From contig NC_079134.1 of the NCBI RefSeq assembly GCF_945859705.1, positions 159,375,718-159,439,717 of the forward strand: DNA of 64,000 bases, read 5' to 3'. The translations under genes were made by a program, and so were the position numbers. This document shows, piece after piece, positions 43,366-55,799 of the stretch. The notes under the pieces are model-generated. The model had not been told where the DNA came from, searched no databases, and saw only the letters and a list, made by a program, of their open reading frames with translations. The DNA comes from Episyrphus balteatus (Eukaryota; Arthropoda; Insecta; Diptera; Syrphidae). Positions within the stretch are counted from its first letter, which is position 1, and every line of letters starts with the position of its first letter.

Positions 43366-44208
43366 TGTGGCCCCTTCCCGAATACTTTTTTTCAAATTGA
43401 TTTGCTGCAAAACAAGTACAAAAATAAATGAAAATAAATAATTTGAGTTCTTTGACCTCAAAAGTCATACCTTTTTAAGTAAGATGAAAGAAGTATTTGA
43501 TAAGATTGTTGTTAGGTAATATTTAAGCAGACTCTAATACAAATTGAGCTTCGTAATTTTTTTACGGGACCTCCCATTTGCGCCTTTTATCTGCTTAATA
43601 TATGAATTCAAATCCTAATTAAAATAGAATGTCAGAGGCCCTTTAAAATTCTTCAATCCTGACTTAGGTTATTCTGTGCCATAACGAGGATAGAGTAGAG
43701 GGCGAGGTAAGCACAAGCTTTGGTTAGTATTTTGCTAGGAGCGACAGTTTGAAACGTGCTTTATAGTATTGAAAATATTTCAACAGCTTTGAAATTTGGC
43801 CACATATGTAGTTCGAATTTCTCATCATCTCAGATAAAGACTATAAAAGCAATTAAGATGTTGTAAAAAATTTTGTTTTTGTCAGCGTTCCGCTAATTTT
43901 GACGGCCAGTGTATAAATAAATAAAAAGTTGAAGTATTTCCGATTTAAATAGCAATCTTTGACGAAAATTCACACATTGATTATTTGCAAACCCGGTTTA
44001 TATTTGTAGCATTTGTAGCAGGAGGGATGCTGAATGTTTGAATTTTCCCATTCTACAAGTCTCTTGCTCAAAAGACTTTAGGTCCTTATTCCCGTTGCTT
44101 GATGTTAGGGCCTTTGAGGATTATTAAAGTTATTAGGCCTATTATTGCAAGTACTAGAAAATTTGGATGGTGAATGTTAACCATCGCCCAAGGTAGCACT
44201 GGTCTATG
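43366..44208. other. Mostly non-coding; decayed repeat pieces
   Basis: TTAGGGCCTTTGAGGATTAT near 44105 resembles the end of the MITE at 44209. TTTTGACGGCCAGTGTA near 43899 resembles a mariner-type end. No genes were recognised. Confidence 0.4.
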
Positions 44209-44465
44209 CTGCCCATAATCTCGTAAAGGCCCTAACTACATTTTCCTTACTTCTGAGTTATAGAGGGACAAAATAAATCTAATATCGCAATTTTCATATA
44301 AAAATGAAAAAAATCTAAAGTATATTTCGAATTTTCTGACTTATTTGAAGACCTAAGCTAAAAAAATAAATGAGAATAAATCAGAGACAATACCCTAACT
44401 CCGAATATGCAAAAAAATCAAAATCGAAAATTTTGTAGTTAGGGCCTTTACGAGATTATGGGCAG
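44209..44465. mobile_element. 257-bp MITE with 32-bp perfect ends, TATG duplication
   Basis: The ends start CTGCCCATAATCTCGTAAAG and are perfect inverted repeats for about 32 bases. TATG flanks both sides (44205-44208 and 44466-44469). The interior is AT-rich and non-coding. A 4-bp duplication is unusual for the common insect families, so the superfamily is open; TATG could also be chance. Confidence 0.8.
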
Positions 44466-44929
44466 TATGTGACAGGGTAATGGCTTAAGCTACGACACAC
44501 AGTGGGAAAAAAGTGGAAAAAACTCATTGGTGTGAAAGCTGGATTTTTTTATATCTTGGAAGTTTTTCTTGCAGTAATAATGTTGTAGAATCAGGATGTG
44601 AAAGCATTTCTTTCAAAAAAATTTCTAGATTTAGAAATTTGTATTCAAAGTTGAAAAATTATGAAAACTGATGTAAAAACGAGTATTTTTTAAATGGTAT
44701 AAAATCAGTTAAATTTTGACCTTTCAAAAAAAAATTTTTTGTAAATATATTAAAAATAAACAGTTTAACAATATCAGTTTCAAGTTAAGCGTTACTCAAG
44801 AAATCTCAGGCAGTAAAAAAGATATCGAAATGATTTAAACAGGTCTTGAAAGAAGGAAATCAGTTATTATATAAACCGTTACTAAATATGTTCAGACAAT
44901 TTCACTTATATAAAAGAATAAGGTCCGAA
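44466..44929. other. Non-coding, no feature seen
   Basis: AT-rich spacer. Confidence 0.5.
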
Positions 44930-45075
44930 ATAGTAAAAAAAAAAATACTTTTTTTGCATTTTCTAACGGTAATATTTCAAAAACAGGAGCTGATTAATTT
45001 TTTATGACTTCGGATTCAAGTTCAAAACATCAAAAACTTTCAGAAAAATATATTTTGGTTACCGCAAGTCACGTT
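44930..45075. mobile_element. Family A foldback, right-arm fragment
   Basis: It shows TTCTAACGGTAATATTTC, AAAAACAGGAGCTGATTAAT, GACTTCGGATTCAAGTTC and AAAATATATTTTGGTTACCG in family order. The left arm is absent. Confidence 0.5.
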
Positions 45076-45329
45076 GTCTTCGTTAAATTTCATACAAAAG
45101 TACTAGTTTTCGACTTTTTTCAACTTAAATAGTAATTTTTCACTTTAGTGGGCGGGGCAGTGGGCGGAAATTACTGGTGTTGATTTATCTTCTTATTTTA
45201 CGGAGTTTTTTCCACTCTCCCATTCAAGGTTCCCGAGGTCGTCCAATGTAAATTGCGATGTGCAAGTCTTTTACTCAATAACGTTATCGTAGATGTCACG
45301 CGCATGTTGCTTTGTTTTTAAAACTTTAT

Positions 45330-45720
45330 ATCTTTGGCATGACGAGGTTTTGCATGCAGTATAATACTCATTCTTTCGCTGATTCCTATCAGTTCAACTT
45401 TGCAATCATTGACTAGTTCTGAGCTAGTCGAACGGCAATAGCCTTGATAGTTGCTTGACTATCAATGATAAATTGCTTCATTACGAATATTATTCTCGAA
45501 ATTGCAAGCCTCCCTAATTGCTTAAACCTAAACCTGAAAAACGGCTGTGTGATGGCTTAGACGAATAAATTCTTCGTTGAACGAATGAATTTACGTTTTA
45601 ACTTTCCACAGATGTTAAAAATTGTGAAATTCCCAAAGAAGAGTGCTATTGCAATGTGATAACCAATCCCTTGGTATTATCATTCCTAAGTAAAATCAGC
45701 AACATTCTAAAAACAAGGCA
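45330..45720 (-). pseudogene. Decayed LINE fragment, RNase H domain
   Basis: Minus-strand translation gives SHHTAVFQ (about 45570-45535), EACNFENNIRNEAIY (about 45515-45470), then in a shifted frame IIDSQATIKAI (about 45465-45435) and back in frame SSELVNDCKVELIGISERM (about 45430-45375). The order HHT.VFQAE, a helix, a DSQAAIKAI strand and a SKLV.EC...L helix is that of the RNase H domain at the end of insect LINEs of the I/R1/Jockey group. Several stops and two frameshifts break it. It is unrelated to the LINE at 30.4 kb, which has no RNase H and lies on the other strand. Confidence 0.6.
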
Positions 45721-46070
45721 AAATAACTAATGGAACAAAAGTGCTACCAGCGTTTAATAGCAATCGTTTAGCCGTTGTTTACTTTCCAAGCATCAAGAAT
45801 GTTTAAAATCGACACCATTTTCGAAAAAAAAGACCAAAATTTGAAATTCAAACTATCGAAATGCATTTAAGTTGAGTTTAGTCTCAAAAAGTTAGATTCA
45901 AGATGTGATGCAAATTTCCTTAATATTGAGTTTAAGTGATGGTAAAGAATGTTTTTATTTTTAAGATAATAATCAAAATAAACAGTTGTTCTTCTTCAAA
46001 TCCAAATTCGCTAGTAATAATTAAAAAAAAATTATAAATGAATCAAAATATGTACATCACTTATTTCTCT
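45721..46070. other. Non-coding, no feature seen
   Basis: It may include more of the decayed LINE upstream of the RNase H part, but nothing could be aligned by eye. Confidence 0.4.
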
Positions 46071-47720
46071 CTTCTTATGCCAATCAAAACAACAAAAAAC
46101 ACACAATCTCCCACAATTCATCTTTATTCGCACTCGTGCATGCATAAATAATTTTTCTCCATCTATATTTTCAATGTCAAAAAAATTTTCTTAAAAATTT
46201 AAAATAATTTTCCTATTCAAAACTATTGCCATGTCCCATGTGTCATTCGACATTCACATATAATTATTATGATCAATAAAAAATTCCCACGCCCATGTTT
46301 TTTTTTTCCATCTGCATCCACTTTCATAAAAATAACACAAAAAACCATTGACAAGCACATGATCTTGGATAATAACTCAAGTTTTATACATTCATCGATC
46401 GAAATTTTCAAGTCCACCTGTTTTCATTTCTGATGGTTTTCAAGTGATGGAGAAAAACATCACAAAAATAATAATAACAACAACAAAAAAAAATACCAAA
46501 ACGACTTGATACATATTCAAAACCCCCCGATTCATATGAATGTCAGGCAAATTAAAATTAAAATCGATGACGAAAATTACCAGATGTATATCTTTCCATA
46601 AGTATACCCACTGGACGATATTTTAGTCGTCTTCGTTGTCGTCGGCGATATTTTTAGCATCAAGAGAAAAGCTCCGGCGGAACAAAAAAAAAATAAATAC
46701 TTTTTGATGCCGATGCGATACGATGCTTTTCCTTCTGATGTTCTGAATTTTGAATTTGAAAATACTTGACTTTAGAGTATTATAGTGGACGACCGGATTA
46801 AAAGTGTGTTTGATTTTGTTTTGCTTTTGCATGTCCGTCTATCAATAATGATGCCTGATTTTTTTTTTTTTTTTTTCATTTCATGTGCCGAGGCTTTCAT
46901 TTTTATCGACGGGGTGTGACGAGGTTATTGTATTCAAAATCAATCGTAAAAATTTTAATGGATTTTTTCGGATTTAAACTTTTACAATTTAATTGCAATC
47001 AGCCATTGAAGTCATGATGCGAGAATTTTGGTGTTTATATCGAAAAATTGTGCCAATGTTTGATTTAAAAATAGATTTTTAAAAAGAAAAATTTTAACCC
47101 AAGGAAGTTTTACGTAGTTCATCAAAAAAAAAAAAAAAAAACACATACCAAAACACACAAAAAATGTCCTACAAGAATTCCAATTAGAATCTTTTTATTT
47201 ACCTTTTTTTGTTTGTGTTTGTTTTTAGGGCAAATATAAATAAAAACCAAAAACTCACAAAGGAAAAAGTGAACTTCGATTGAATTAAAAACCATCCACT
47301 CATTCAGAAATCGAGTATTCTTCCTCAAAGCTTTTTTCCCATTTTTTTTTTTTTTAGTTTAGGCAGTGACAGGAGCAGCTTCACAGTCTATTACCTTCGA
47401 TAGAAAGGAGACAACACACAAATCGTGTGAATCAAAATCATTCGATTCGATTCCCGAATCGAATGTATATATAAAAAAAGTAGAACATTTTCACACAAAT
47501 TGCATTCCCATCCAACAAGCATCTAAGTGTGCAAAAAAAAAAATAAACACCAAACTGACTTAAAGCAAAACTGATAAATTTGCAAAAAAAAAACAAAATA
47601 GAGAAAAAAACACACGTATTTGCATGCTCAATCCGTCAAAACTCTTGACTGAAATATTAAAAACCTTTTTTTTCTGTCAAGTGTGTTCGGGTGCATCACT
47701 CTTGAACGCGCATAAATCCT
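46071..47720. other. Unique-sequence island with A/T tracts
   Basis: More complex, non-repetitive sequence (for example 46.6-46.85 and 47.36-47.55 kb) between homopolymer runs. Open frames are short and unrecognised. It is a possible regulatory region. Confidence 0.3.
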
Positions 47721-48574
47721 TTAGCTGGGTTCACTAGGTTGGTTGGGTGGCAAATAAACTTTAAGAGAGCTTGAAGTATGTACAGAAAAGGTATGAACAC
47801 GGATAGATTTTTTATCAAAATATAAAAAAAAGTTCTTGCTTTGATGTTGATATTAGGGCATATCAATAAGCAATTCATATTTATATAAATAATATTCCAA
47901 GCCTTATTGAAACCTCAAAGAGTCACTAACATCACGAGAGCTATATTACACAGCAAATCATTAACAAAGCAAAGGCTAGAAACATTCAAAAATTTCATTC
48001 ACTTAACCCTCCTCCGTTTTCATTGTTATGAAAAATTTGATTTTTTTAATTTATTTACTATTACTAACTTTGTAGAAATCTTTCTAGCAACATTTAATTG
48101 CACCTATATTTTTTTAACCTTTTGTTGCTCGGAGCAATTTTTTTTTATATAAAAAAAAACAACTTTAAAAATTTCTTTAATGCAAGCCAGTAGGAACCAT
48201 ATATCTATTTTATGCTAGTATGTAATTACATAACATTAGTAAGCTTTTGAGCTGATATTTAAAAATTAAAAATGGATTTCTTAGTACAAAAAATTTAAAC
48301 ATAAAAAATGGGATCTGTTTTATAAAAAAAAAGAGGTTGTCTGTAAAGCCGGTTTACGGACGATGATTTCACGTGATAACGTCGTCAGAAAACAGGTTGT
48401 GTGGTTTTGTTTAAAATGAGTCAATTCAAGCGTTTACTTTTTTCAAACAATCAAAATTTACAAGACCTTTTTTATTTTCTCATTATATTAATTTTTTTTA
48501 TTTTAAAAGCGCATTTTTACAATGCGCAAAAAGTATACAAATAATTTATTGAAAACAATCATTTTCATCATAAC
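47721..48574. other. Mostly non-coding; one notable block
   Basis: 48345-48395 reads AAAGCCGGTTTACGGACGAT then TTCACGTGATAACGTCGTC, GC-richer than its surroundings and with a CACGTG core. It could be a repeat end or a binding site. The rest is AT-rich. Confidence 0.35.
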
Positions 48575-49299
48575 CATCTGAAAGCTTATTGTCTTAGCTC
48601 AAAATATATATATCGATTAGGTCTATGAGACATCTACAAAAAGAGCTAGAACTTTTTGAACTCGATCAAATTTCATTAAAAAAAGCAAAAAAAACATTTA
48701 TTTTTATGTTCTCACGCTATGCAATAAATTTTTTTGTTTGACAATCTATAAAAAATTGTATACCATGTGAAAGCTTAATATTTCACCTTTCATATGACGT
48801 ATCAATCTCGTTTCAAAGATGCCTACAAGAGAAGTTAGAATTTTTTAAAGTCAACCATGTCGAATTTCCAGACTGATATTACGGTACTTCCTACACTATA
48901 GCTGGTCATCGCCAACAGATCTCCACAGGTGTTTTGAGGTATTTTTAAATTCAATTTAAGATTATGTAACTTGTAGAGCACGTAACGTTATGTGTGATAT
49001 ATCAAATAAAAGGTTATGTTATCAGCATGCGTACTAAATCAAATTTGTATGTGCACTAGATCAAAAGATATAACGTGTGTTGGAAAAGAACATCTTTTTA
49101 CCGTTATCTCCGAATTTTGAACATGAAATTAATTGAAATTTTGTACAATTATAATTTATGTAATTACCTATCTACGGTACAAATTTCATTCATCTATCTA
49201 TTAAAACAAAAAAGTTATAACATGTTGAAGTCGTGTCACGTTTTCGTTTCATCTTGTTTCAAATCACTACGATACTAAAGAAGTTTTCACTTCAAAAAG
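48575..49299 (+). repeat. Dispersed family C, copy 2
   Basis: Direct copy of 35276-36004 with small indels. It lacks the extra upstream 188-bp units. Both copies end at AGTTTTCACTTCAAAAAG and diverge after it, which defines one element boundary. Confidence 0.85.
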
Positions 49300-50067
49300 A
49301 TAAAAATAAAAATAGATGAAAATCCGTTAAAAACGGCCAATAAACGTGTTTTTTAAAAACTTGTTTCTTCCGTTATTCAGTCAAAACTCACTAAACGATT
49401 CCAATTTTTTGCACATGTCCTATAAGTTTGAGACTGAATTTTTAAAAATCCTTCAATTTGGATTAAGCTTTAGGTTATTATCTTTCAAATAAGCTATAGA
49501 AGATTTTTGTATCTCTAATAGTTTATTTTTAATTTTGAATTGAAATTTTTGCCGCGAGAGTGAAACGTCAGAAAATGACGTCACTTTTTTGTGGTGGCTG
49601 CCATGGTTCATCGATTTATAAGACGTTATTACGTCAAAAAAAATTGATGTTTAGAGCAAATCTTCTCCCTGAAAACATCTTTTACCATTCCCTAGATTCC
49701 TCAACGATTACAAACATTTTTTTTTCAATGCTGAAATTATTATAATAATTGTTTTAACTCTGAACTCAAGGCTACTTGAAAAATTTAGAATACCTACCGT
49801 TAAATACTGCATTTCATGGCTCAAAATCATAGGGGTGGGAAATTTCGAAAACAGAATTTTTAAAAAATCAACTTTGTTTTATGATAAAAATTTCATGCTC
49901 AAAACAGGCAAAGCACAAAAAATCATATTTTTCAATTTACTGCAAAAACCCAAAAATTAGTAGGTTTCCTAATAGAAAAACGTTTTTCAAAATGCTGGTG
50001 ATTTTTTCAAAACGACTTTAAACGGTTAGAAATAGTATCAATGTCAATTATGTATCATTATATTAAG
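49300..50067. other. Non-coding, no feature seen
   Basis: AT-rich. The region GAAACGTCAGAAAATGACGTCAC (49563-49585) holds two opposed CGTCA cores, but no gene was recognised. Confidence 0.45.
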
Positions 50068-50200
50068 ATAACACTGGCCAACAATTTTCAACTTTTTAAA
50101 ATTTTCCAGAAAGATTTATATCTAATTTTATAGATTTGGGTTCAGTAAGCTCAAAAATCATATTGGTTTCTTTCTAGCAGCTCTTCATATTTGGGGAATA
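50068..50200. mobile_element. Possible family A fragment
   Basis: It begins CACTGGCCAACAATTTTCAA, close to the family A terminus, but the interior has diverged. Confidence 0.3.
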
Positions 50201-50960
50201 TTCATGCTAATTTTTCAGTTTTCCTTATTTTTTTAATGTATACAAATTAAAACAATTTAATTTTTTTTCGGAAATGTACAATTTTATTAAGATTATTGTG
50301 TATAAGTGGTTTTAAGAAAAAAAAATACTTAAAAATCATTGACTTTAATGTGGTTTTAAGAAATTTTATATCACTTTTTGAGTTATGGACATGTCCGGGA
50401 AATAAAAAAGAAATGAAAACTTTTAACCGAAGCATATCGCTGGCTGAGAATTATAGGGTTGTATGTCTGCAGGGGTTTATATACAACATATTCATAGATA
50501 CGTGGTTATTATTTGAATTGATTTATAAAATATGCCTGGACATCAAATTTTTCACCTCCATGATTTTGACACTTATAACAACTAAATTTTAAGTTCTTTT
50601 TAAGATTTAAGATAAGTACAGTGGAAGTCTCATAATATCTCTTCTGGCGGGTGAACTGGAGTTGATTCTCAACTTGAATAAAGGCTATGAATTCTGCTCA
50701 GAATTGATCTTATTTTTGTTGGAAACTAAAGTGTAAGCGTCGCGGTTAATAAATGAAAAATATATTATTGTTCCAGTCAAAAAGTTCTCCTGAAATCCAC
50801 ATTTAAAAAGTACCTATATAACGCACAAATATCTAAGAGATAGAATTTCCCTGCTTACACTATTAAAGCAGACATTAGAAGGAACCTTTACAACATTACC
50901 GTGAAATAATTCTGATCGTAATATTGCCCAACTTTTATGTTAAAAGTAAAAATACACAAA
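50201..50960. other. Non-coding, no feature seen
   Basis: An open frame at 50296-50592 (plus) has a hydrophobic, low-complexity translation without a domain. Confidence 0.45.
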
Positions 50961-50987
50961 AAAGTACTCATACACCCGAGTGTACCA
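50961..50987 (+). repeat. AAAAGTACTCATACACCCGAG motif, copy 1
   Basis: It matches AAAGTACGTATACGCCCGAG at 60481 and the complement ending at 57200. A shared 25-bp phrase at three sites suggests a transposon terminus. Confidence 0.55.
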
Positions 50988-51407
50988 TAGTGTCCATAGT
51001 GTTACTAATGAATTGTTGGATTGCGATATCACATAGATTCTGAAAACAACCTAAAGAGGGATTAAAAAAAAAAACGGGAATATAAAAAGCAGTACATCGA
51101 ACCTGGGTTGTAAAAATATATGAATTGAAAAAAATGCGTTTGAAAATTTTTTTTTTGCAAATACAAATGTTTGCATTCAAAAAATATTTATATCAACTGA
51201 ATAAAATTTGCATTACTAAAAAACTGCAATTGAAATATTTGCATTAAAAAAAATATTTGTTGCAAATACAAAAAAAAAATTGCATTAAAAGAAAAATGTT
51301 ATTGCAATTAAAAAATGTTTGCATTGAAAATAAAATTTTTATAGCAAATATATGACAGGTAATACTTTGCATTAAAGAAAACAAAATTTTATTGCACTAA
51401 AAAAAAT

Positions 51408-51476
51408 TTGGCTATTTGACCATAAATAAGGTTCAATATTACAGTTCAAATAGCTTATGTATGGTCAAATAGCCAA
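51408..51476. repeat. 17-bp perfect hairpin TTGGCTATTTGACCATA
   Basis: Left arm 51408-51424, right arm 51460-51476, loop of 35 bp. It lies between the left TGCAAT array and the family B copy. Confidence 0.9.
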
Positions 51477-51519
51477 AATTGTAAGAAATTCGAAGAATAT
51501 TTGGTATTAATTTTTTTTC

Positions 51520-52204
51520 ACCAAAAATAACGGTACTTGTCATATACCGATTTTAGTTAAGTTGAAATTCCTCGAAAACGGCTCCAAAGATTTTGTTTAA
51601 AAAATTCATATGTAAGTTTTAAGACAAGGTCTATCTTTCAATAAAAAAATTTTATTTTGAAAATCACTATTAACGGTACCTGCCATAGAACGGTTTTTTT
51701 ATAATCCGATTTACGCCGAAACTTATCATTCGATTTCAACGAAATTTTTTGTTAAAAAGCATATATATCGATATAAGCCCAAAATAAAATTTTGAAAAAA
51801 ATAATTTTTGGATTTTTAAAAAAATTTTGAAAATTTTTTTTAAAAATCAAATTTTCGAAAACGGGACATTGAATTTTTTTGAAATTTAGTTTTCAGATGT
51901 TGATTAGTGATTTCTACAAAATGGCATACCAATTTTATTTTAAAACTTTTTTTCCAAAAAAAATATTTATAAAAAATTAGTTTTTTTTTAAAAAACGGCT
52001 CTAACGATTTGGAAAATTTTTTTCTAAAAATGCATCTTAATATATCAATCAAAACTGCATACTTGTTTTGGAGGGCAATTGGATTTCAGATATTATTTTA
52101 TTTTTTTTAAAAACGAATTTTACTATCCAAATTTCTATATAAAAAGTCTTAAAAATTTAAGCTAAAGTTAACTCTAAGAGCAAGTTCGTGCGACCCAGTC
52201 GTGC
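51520..52204 (+). repeat. Dispersed family B, tail copy
   Basis: It contains AACGGTACTTGTCATATACC, AACGGTACCTGCCATAGAAC and the end GAGCAAGTTCGTGCGACC then CAGTCGTGCA. This agrees with the end of the 29697-30381 copy and marks a fixed 3' boundary. Confidence 0.65.
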
Positions 52205-52492
52205 ATTTTATTTTAATTGCAATAAATTTTTTTTTAATGCAAAAATTTTATAATAACGAAGAAAAAATAACAAAAATAAAAAATAATAAAAAATAAGGCG
52301 TCTTAGTAAGGGTACGACAGATCTAACTGATGAGCCCACTGTTGTACCTGGGCGAAACGCTTTATAAAATTTTTGGAGTTGAGGTCACTTGAACTTATAT
52401 TGCAAAAATTTTATTTTCAATGCAAATATTTTCAGTAGCAATAATATTTTTTTAATGCAAATTTTTTTCAGTTGCAAAAAATATTTGTAACC

Positions 52493-53570
52493 CTCTATTG
52501 CATGAATTTATATTAGCGGACGAAAAAATTTAAAAATGCTTTACATGGGTTCATTGGGTTGTTTAAAAACGGTTTTCATTAAAAAAATTTGTTTAAATTA
52601 ATTTGTTTAAAAAATTTGTTTATAAGCCAAATTTGGCTTCGTATGCATTAAGGGGTAAGAAATTTTACTAATATTATTTATTCAGATTATGTAAAGAATA
52701 CAATTAAAAATATCAAAAGACAAATATTTATCATTTAAAAACAAAATAAAGTAAAATAATTACATTGCATTACAAGAGGTTAAGATTTAATTCAAAATTT
52801 GCTCATTTTAAGACAATGAACCGAGAAAAGCAATTTGTTTTTGTCCCATATATATTTTTTTTTCTTGTTCACATTCTTTCCACTGTCGAAGTAAGTCTTG
52901 CTCCAACATTTTCACCCACTCCCAGATCTTACAAAAACTAAAAAGTAATAAAATGATTGAAAAATATTATAGGTGAGCCCCCCTCCCCCTAAAATGTTTG
53001 TGGTTACGCCGCTGGAAATGGGGTTAACATGAGAAAAATGTCTCTAAAAGCGAAGGGTCTCATTTCCGAAGTGAAACATAGCTTCCAAGCAAAATAACAA
53101 TGTAAACAAACAAAATTTTCCAACAAAAGAATTTAACAAATTGTGTAGATTTACAACCCCTTCATGCATACGAAGCCAAATATGGCTTCCGTACTTTTTA
53201 CCCTCCCAAGACCAGGCCAATAATTTTTTTTACAATAATATACACAATAGCATACACAATTAGACAATAGATCAAAAATAAATTTTTAATTCCACTTTAC
53301 TTTCCAAACAAACGCAGTAATTAACACTTAAAGTATAAATATATTCTACACTTTCGATTTCAATGCACACGACTAATCGACTCACCTGTGATCATAAAAT
53401 ACACCTCTATTTTGGGTCGGACACACGAAGAAACTATCTCTATGGGTTCTCAGGAACACAAAGAAGAGGATTGTATTTAATCTTTACCATTTTTTTGTGA
53501 CAGATAAGAGAAAAGTGCATACAAACAAACAAAACCATATTTGGCTTCGTATGCAGTAGAGAGTTAATAT
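52493..53570. repeat. TTTGGCTTCGTATGCA iteron region (family D)
   Basis: ATTTGGCTTCGTATGCATTA lies at 52631 (plus), a close complement at 53157-53182, and ATATTTGGCTTCGTATGCAG at 53540 (plus). The first two form inverted ends of about 35 bp leading into AAGGGGT, so 52620-53190 may be one element. The third copy lies outside. Confidence 0.5.
52975..53016 (-). mobile_element. hAT-type end fragment
   Basis: On the minus strand it reads CCAGCGGCGTAACCACAAAC then a GGGGGAGGGGGGC block. This resembles the CAGAGGCGGC end at 20405 and the TAGTGGCGTAG end at 57571. No partner end was found. Confidence 0.4.
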
Positions 53571-53850
53571 GCAAACATTTCGTATTTGCAATAAATATTT
53601 TTTTTTATTTTTAATGGAAAACAAATGCAAATGTTGTGGTAGAATCGCGTACTTGCGTCACATCAATTTCACAATATTTTAAAAGCTGTGTAAAAAGTTG
53701 AGACCTCTAATACAAGTTTCTCATCAAATTGGTTATCCAAATTTATACAGAATAAATAAGTCAAATTTGAAACTTTTTTCATGAAACCAATATCCCATCT
53801 TTTAGAATCAAGTCAAAATTTTATAAAAATATATTACACATGAACCGTTT
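53571..53850. other. Non-coding, no feature seen
   Basis: AT-rich spacer. Confidence 0.5.
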
Positions 53851-55510
53851 TTATAAGTGAAAATGATGCTGCTGATTATTATGTCGATGTCGATGCTGAA
53901 GAAATTTTTTACCAATGTTGAAAGTGTTGTTACACATTTCGCGCGCTCTAAAACCGTAAAACTACCTTTCCTAATGGAAATCGAGTATGATCATCTACAT
54001 GCGTCGTCATCGTCAATGTCGTTGTCGTCGTCGTCATTCTCATTCTACATTATACGTAAATTATTTAGATTTTAATCTCCAGCTCCAGAGCAGTTCCAGA
54101 ATCACTTCTATAGTCATAGCCATCACCATCGTTCTCGTTCTCAACATCGTCGTTTTTCGTTTTTCTCTTAGTGCGCGTCCTCCTGTCTGTAAATTTAAGC
54201 ACCCTTTCCCTCTACAACAGGAGTATAGAATATAGAATAAGGCATCACCTCGCTATACCTGGCTGCTGTGGATGCCCTCCTGTCTACTTCACACACAGAA
54301 ACGAGGTATAGGAAGATGATGATGGTTTCCTAAATCACTGTGAAAGTTGTAAATTTGCATGCCACAAGGAGCTTCGAGCGCATATCATATTATAGTGGAA
54401 GCGAAACGAAGAAGATTTTTTTAAATATTTAACTTTTTAATTTCAAGATTTTCAAGAAAATTCTACCCCAACCCCTAAACTCACCCTCCTTTTGTTTTTT
54501 CAAGATGAAATTCTGCCCTAGAAACCCGGATGAGTGAAAGCATTTCTCTCTATCATTGTATGGGGAGGAGGTATGGTTATGAAGATTTGTTTTTATTAAG
54601 TTCTTTTGCCCTTTTTGAAAATGTAGTAGAACGAAAAAAAAAATAACAACAACAATATTCGCCGGAAATTCGATTTTGCTGATGGCCGACCAAACAAAAG
54701 TCCCCAGGCAGACCAATCATCACCGCACCGGAACAAATGCTGATGAATTGTTTGACAGCCCAGTGCCGCCTGGCCTGGCCCATCACTAAATGGTTATTAT
54801 TTGCGCAGCACACATTTCCCAATTCATATTTGATGAAATTTTCGAAAAAAAACTCTATATTTTGAAATATTTATAACGCACAATGATGATGATATGATGA
54901 CGTGGATTGGGGACTTATATATTGGACGCAAAGGCGCGGCGGCAATGGTCAGGATGTGGCTGAACGAGGACACATAAATTCGCGTATATTGTAAAATGTT
55001 TCTGATCCTTAAAAAATAAAATAAAACCAAACAAAAATTGCATGATGACCGATGGCAACGATTTTGCCGACCGACAACACAAATAATAATAATGCAAGAG
55101 TAACATACTTTTGCTGCTTTACAATTATCCTGTTTTACTCTTTCTTCTTTTCTTTTTTGTGTACAATTTTATTTTGGTTTTGTGAAATAAATTGTTTGGG
55201 TTAATTAGGTTCTTGGTTTATTATGTTGTGGTGCATCATGGAAACTAGAATAAGGTGGCTTTTTGGCGGTGATTATGATGGTGTCCATTTTTGTTATGGC
55301 CTTAGGGAATGCGTCACATCACAATATGTCATCACAGCAAAGCATCGTCATCATCATCATCACGTGCGAATTAAAAGTGACACATGCAGTAGTTTCTATA
55401 TATTTTGTGGGTAGCACAGCAACAAAATTGGATAAAATTAGAGTTGGTATAATTGGTTTTGGAGGTGCTTTCTCTCTCTCTCTCTCTGCATGCATGAGAG
55501 GTTGACAAAA
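53851..55510. other. Unique-sequence island
   Basis: Complex non-repetitive sequence with GTCGTCGTC-type trinucleotide runs (54.0 kb), ATGATGATG (54.88 kb), CATCATCATCATCA (55.35 kb) and a CTCTCTCT run (55.47 kb). Short frames are open but unrecognised. It is a candidate host regulatory region. Confidence 0.3.
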
Positions 55511-55799
55511 AGGTGGTTAAAACTATAAATTATAATTCCACAAAATTAGTACGACAGTTGATGTTTAAAACCATTGTCATAATTGTTTTTGTATATTTAT
55601 GACATAACATAGTTCTATGTAGAATAACATAGGTTTATAAATTCTATTCCAACAATAGAAAGTTTGTTCAAATTACATAGCTGATTATGACAACTCAAAA
55701 ACTTTGAGTCTTTTAGCCAATTTTCAACCGATTTTCATGGAAATATATCATTCGATTTGGAAATAAATATGTTTTAAGTATATTAATTAAAAAATACTA
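55511..55799. other. Non-coding, no feature seen
   Basis: AT-rich spacer. Confidence 0.5.

Larger units (their letters stand above)
51105..52492. mobile_element. TGCAAT-rich element with a nested family B copy
   Basis: It begins GGGTTGTAAAAATATATG and ends ATATTTGTAACCC in loose inverted agreement. Both ends lead into arrays of TTGCATTAAAAAAAATTT-like units (51170-51400 and 52210-52480). The family B tail copy at 51520-52204 lies in the middle. I infer a non-autonomous element with subterminal repeats; 780-1004 is a further fragment. Confidence 0.5.
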
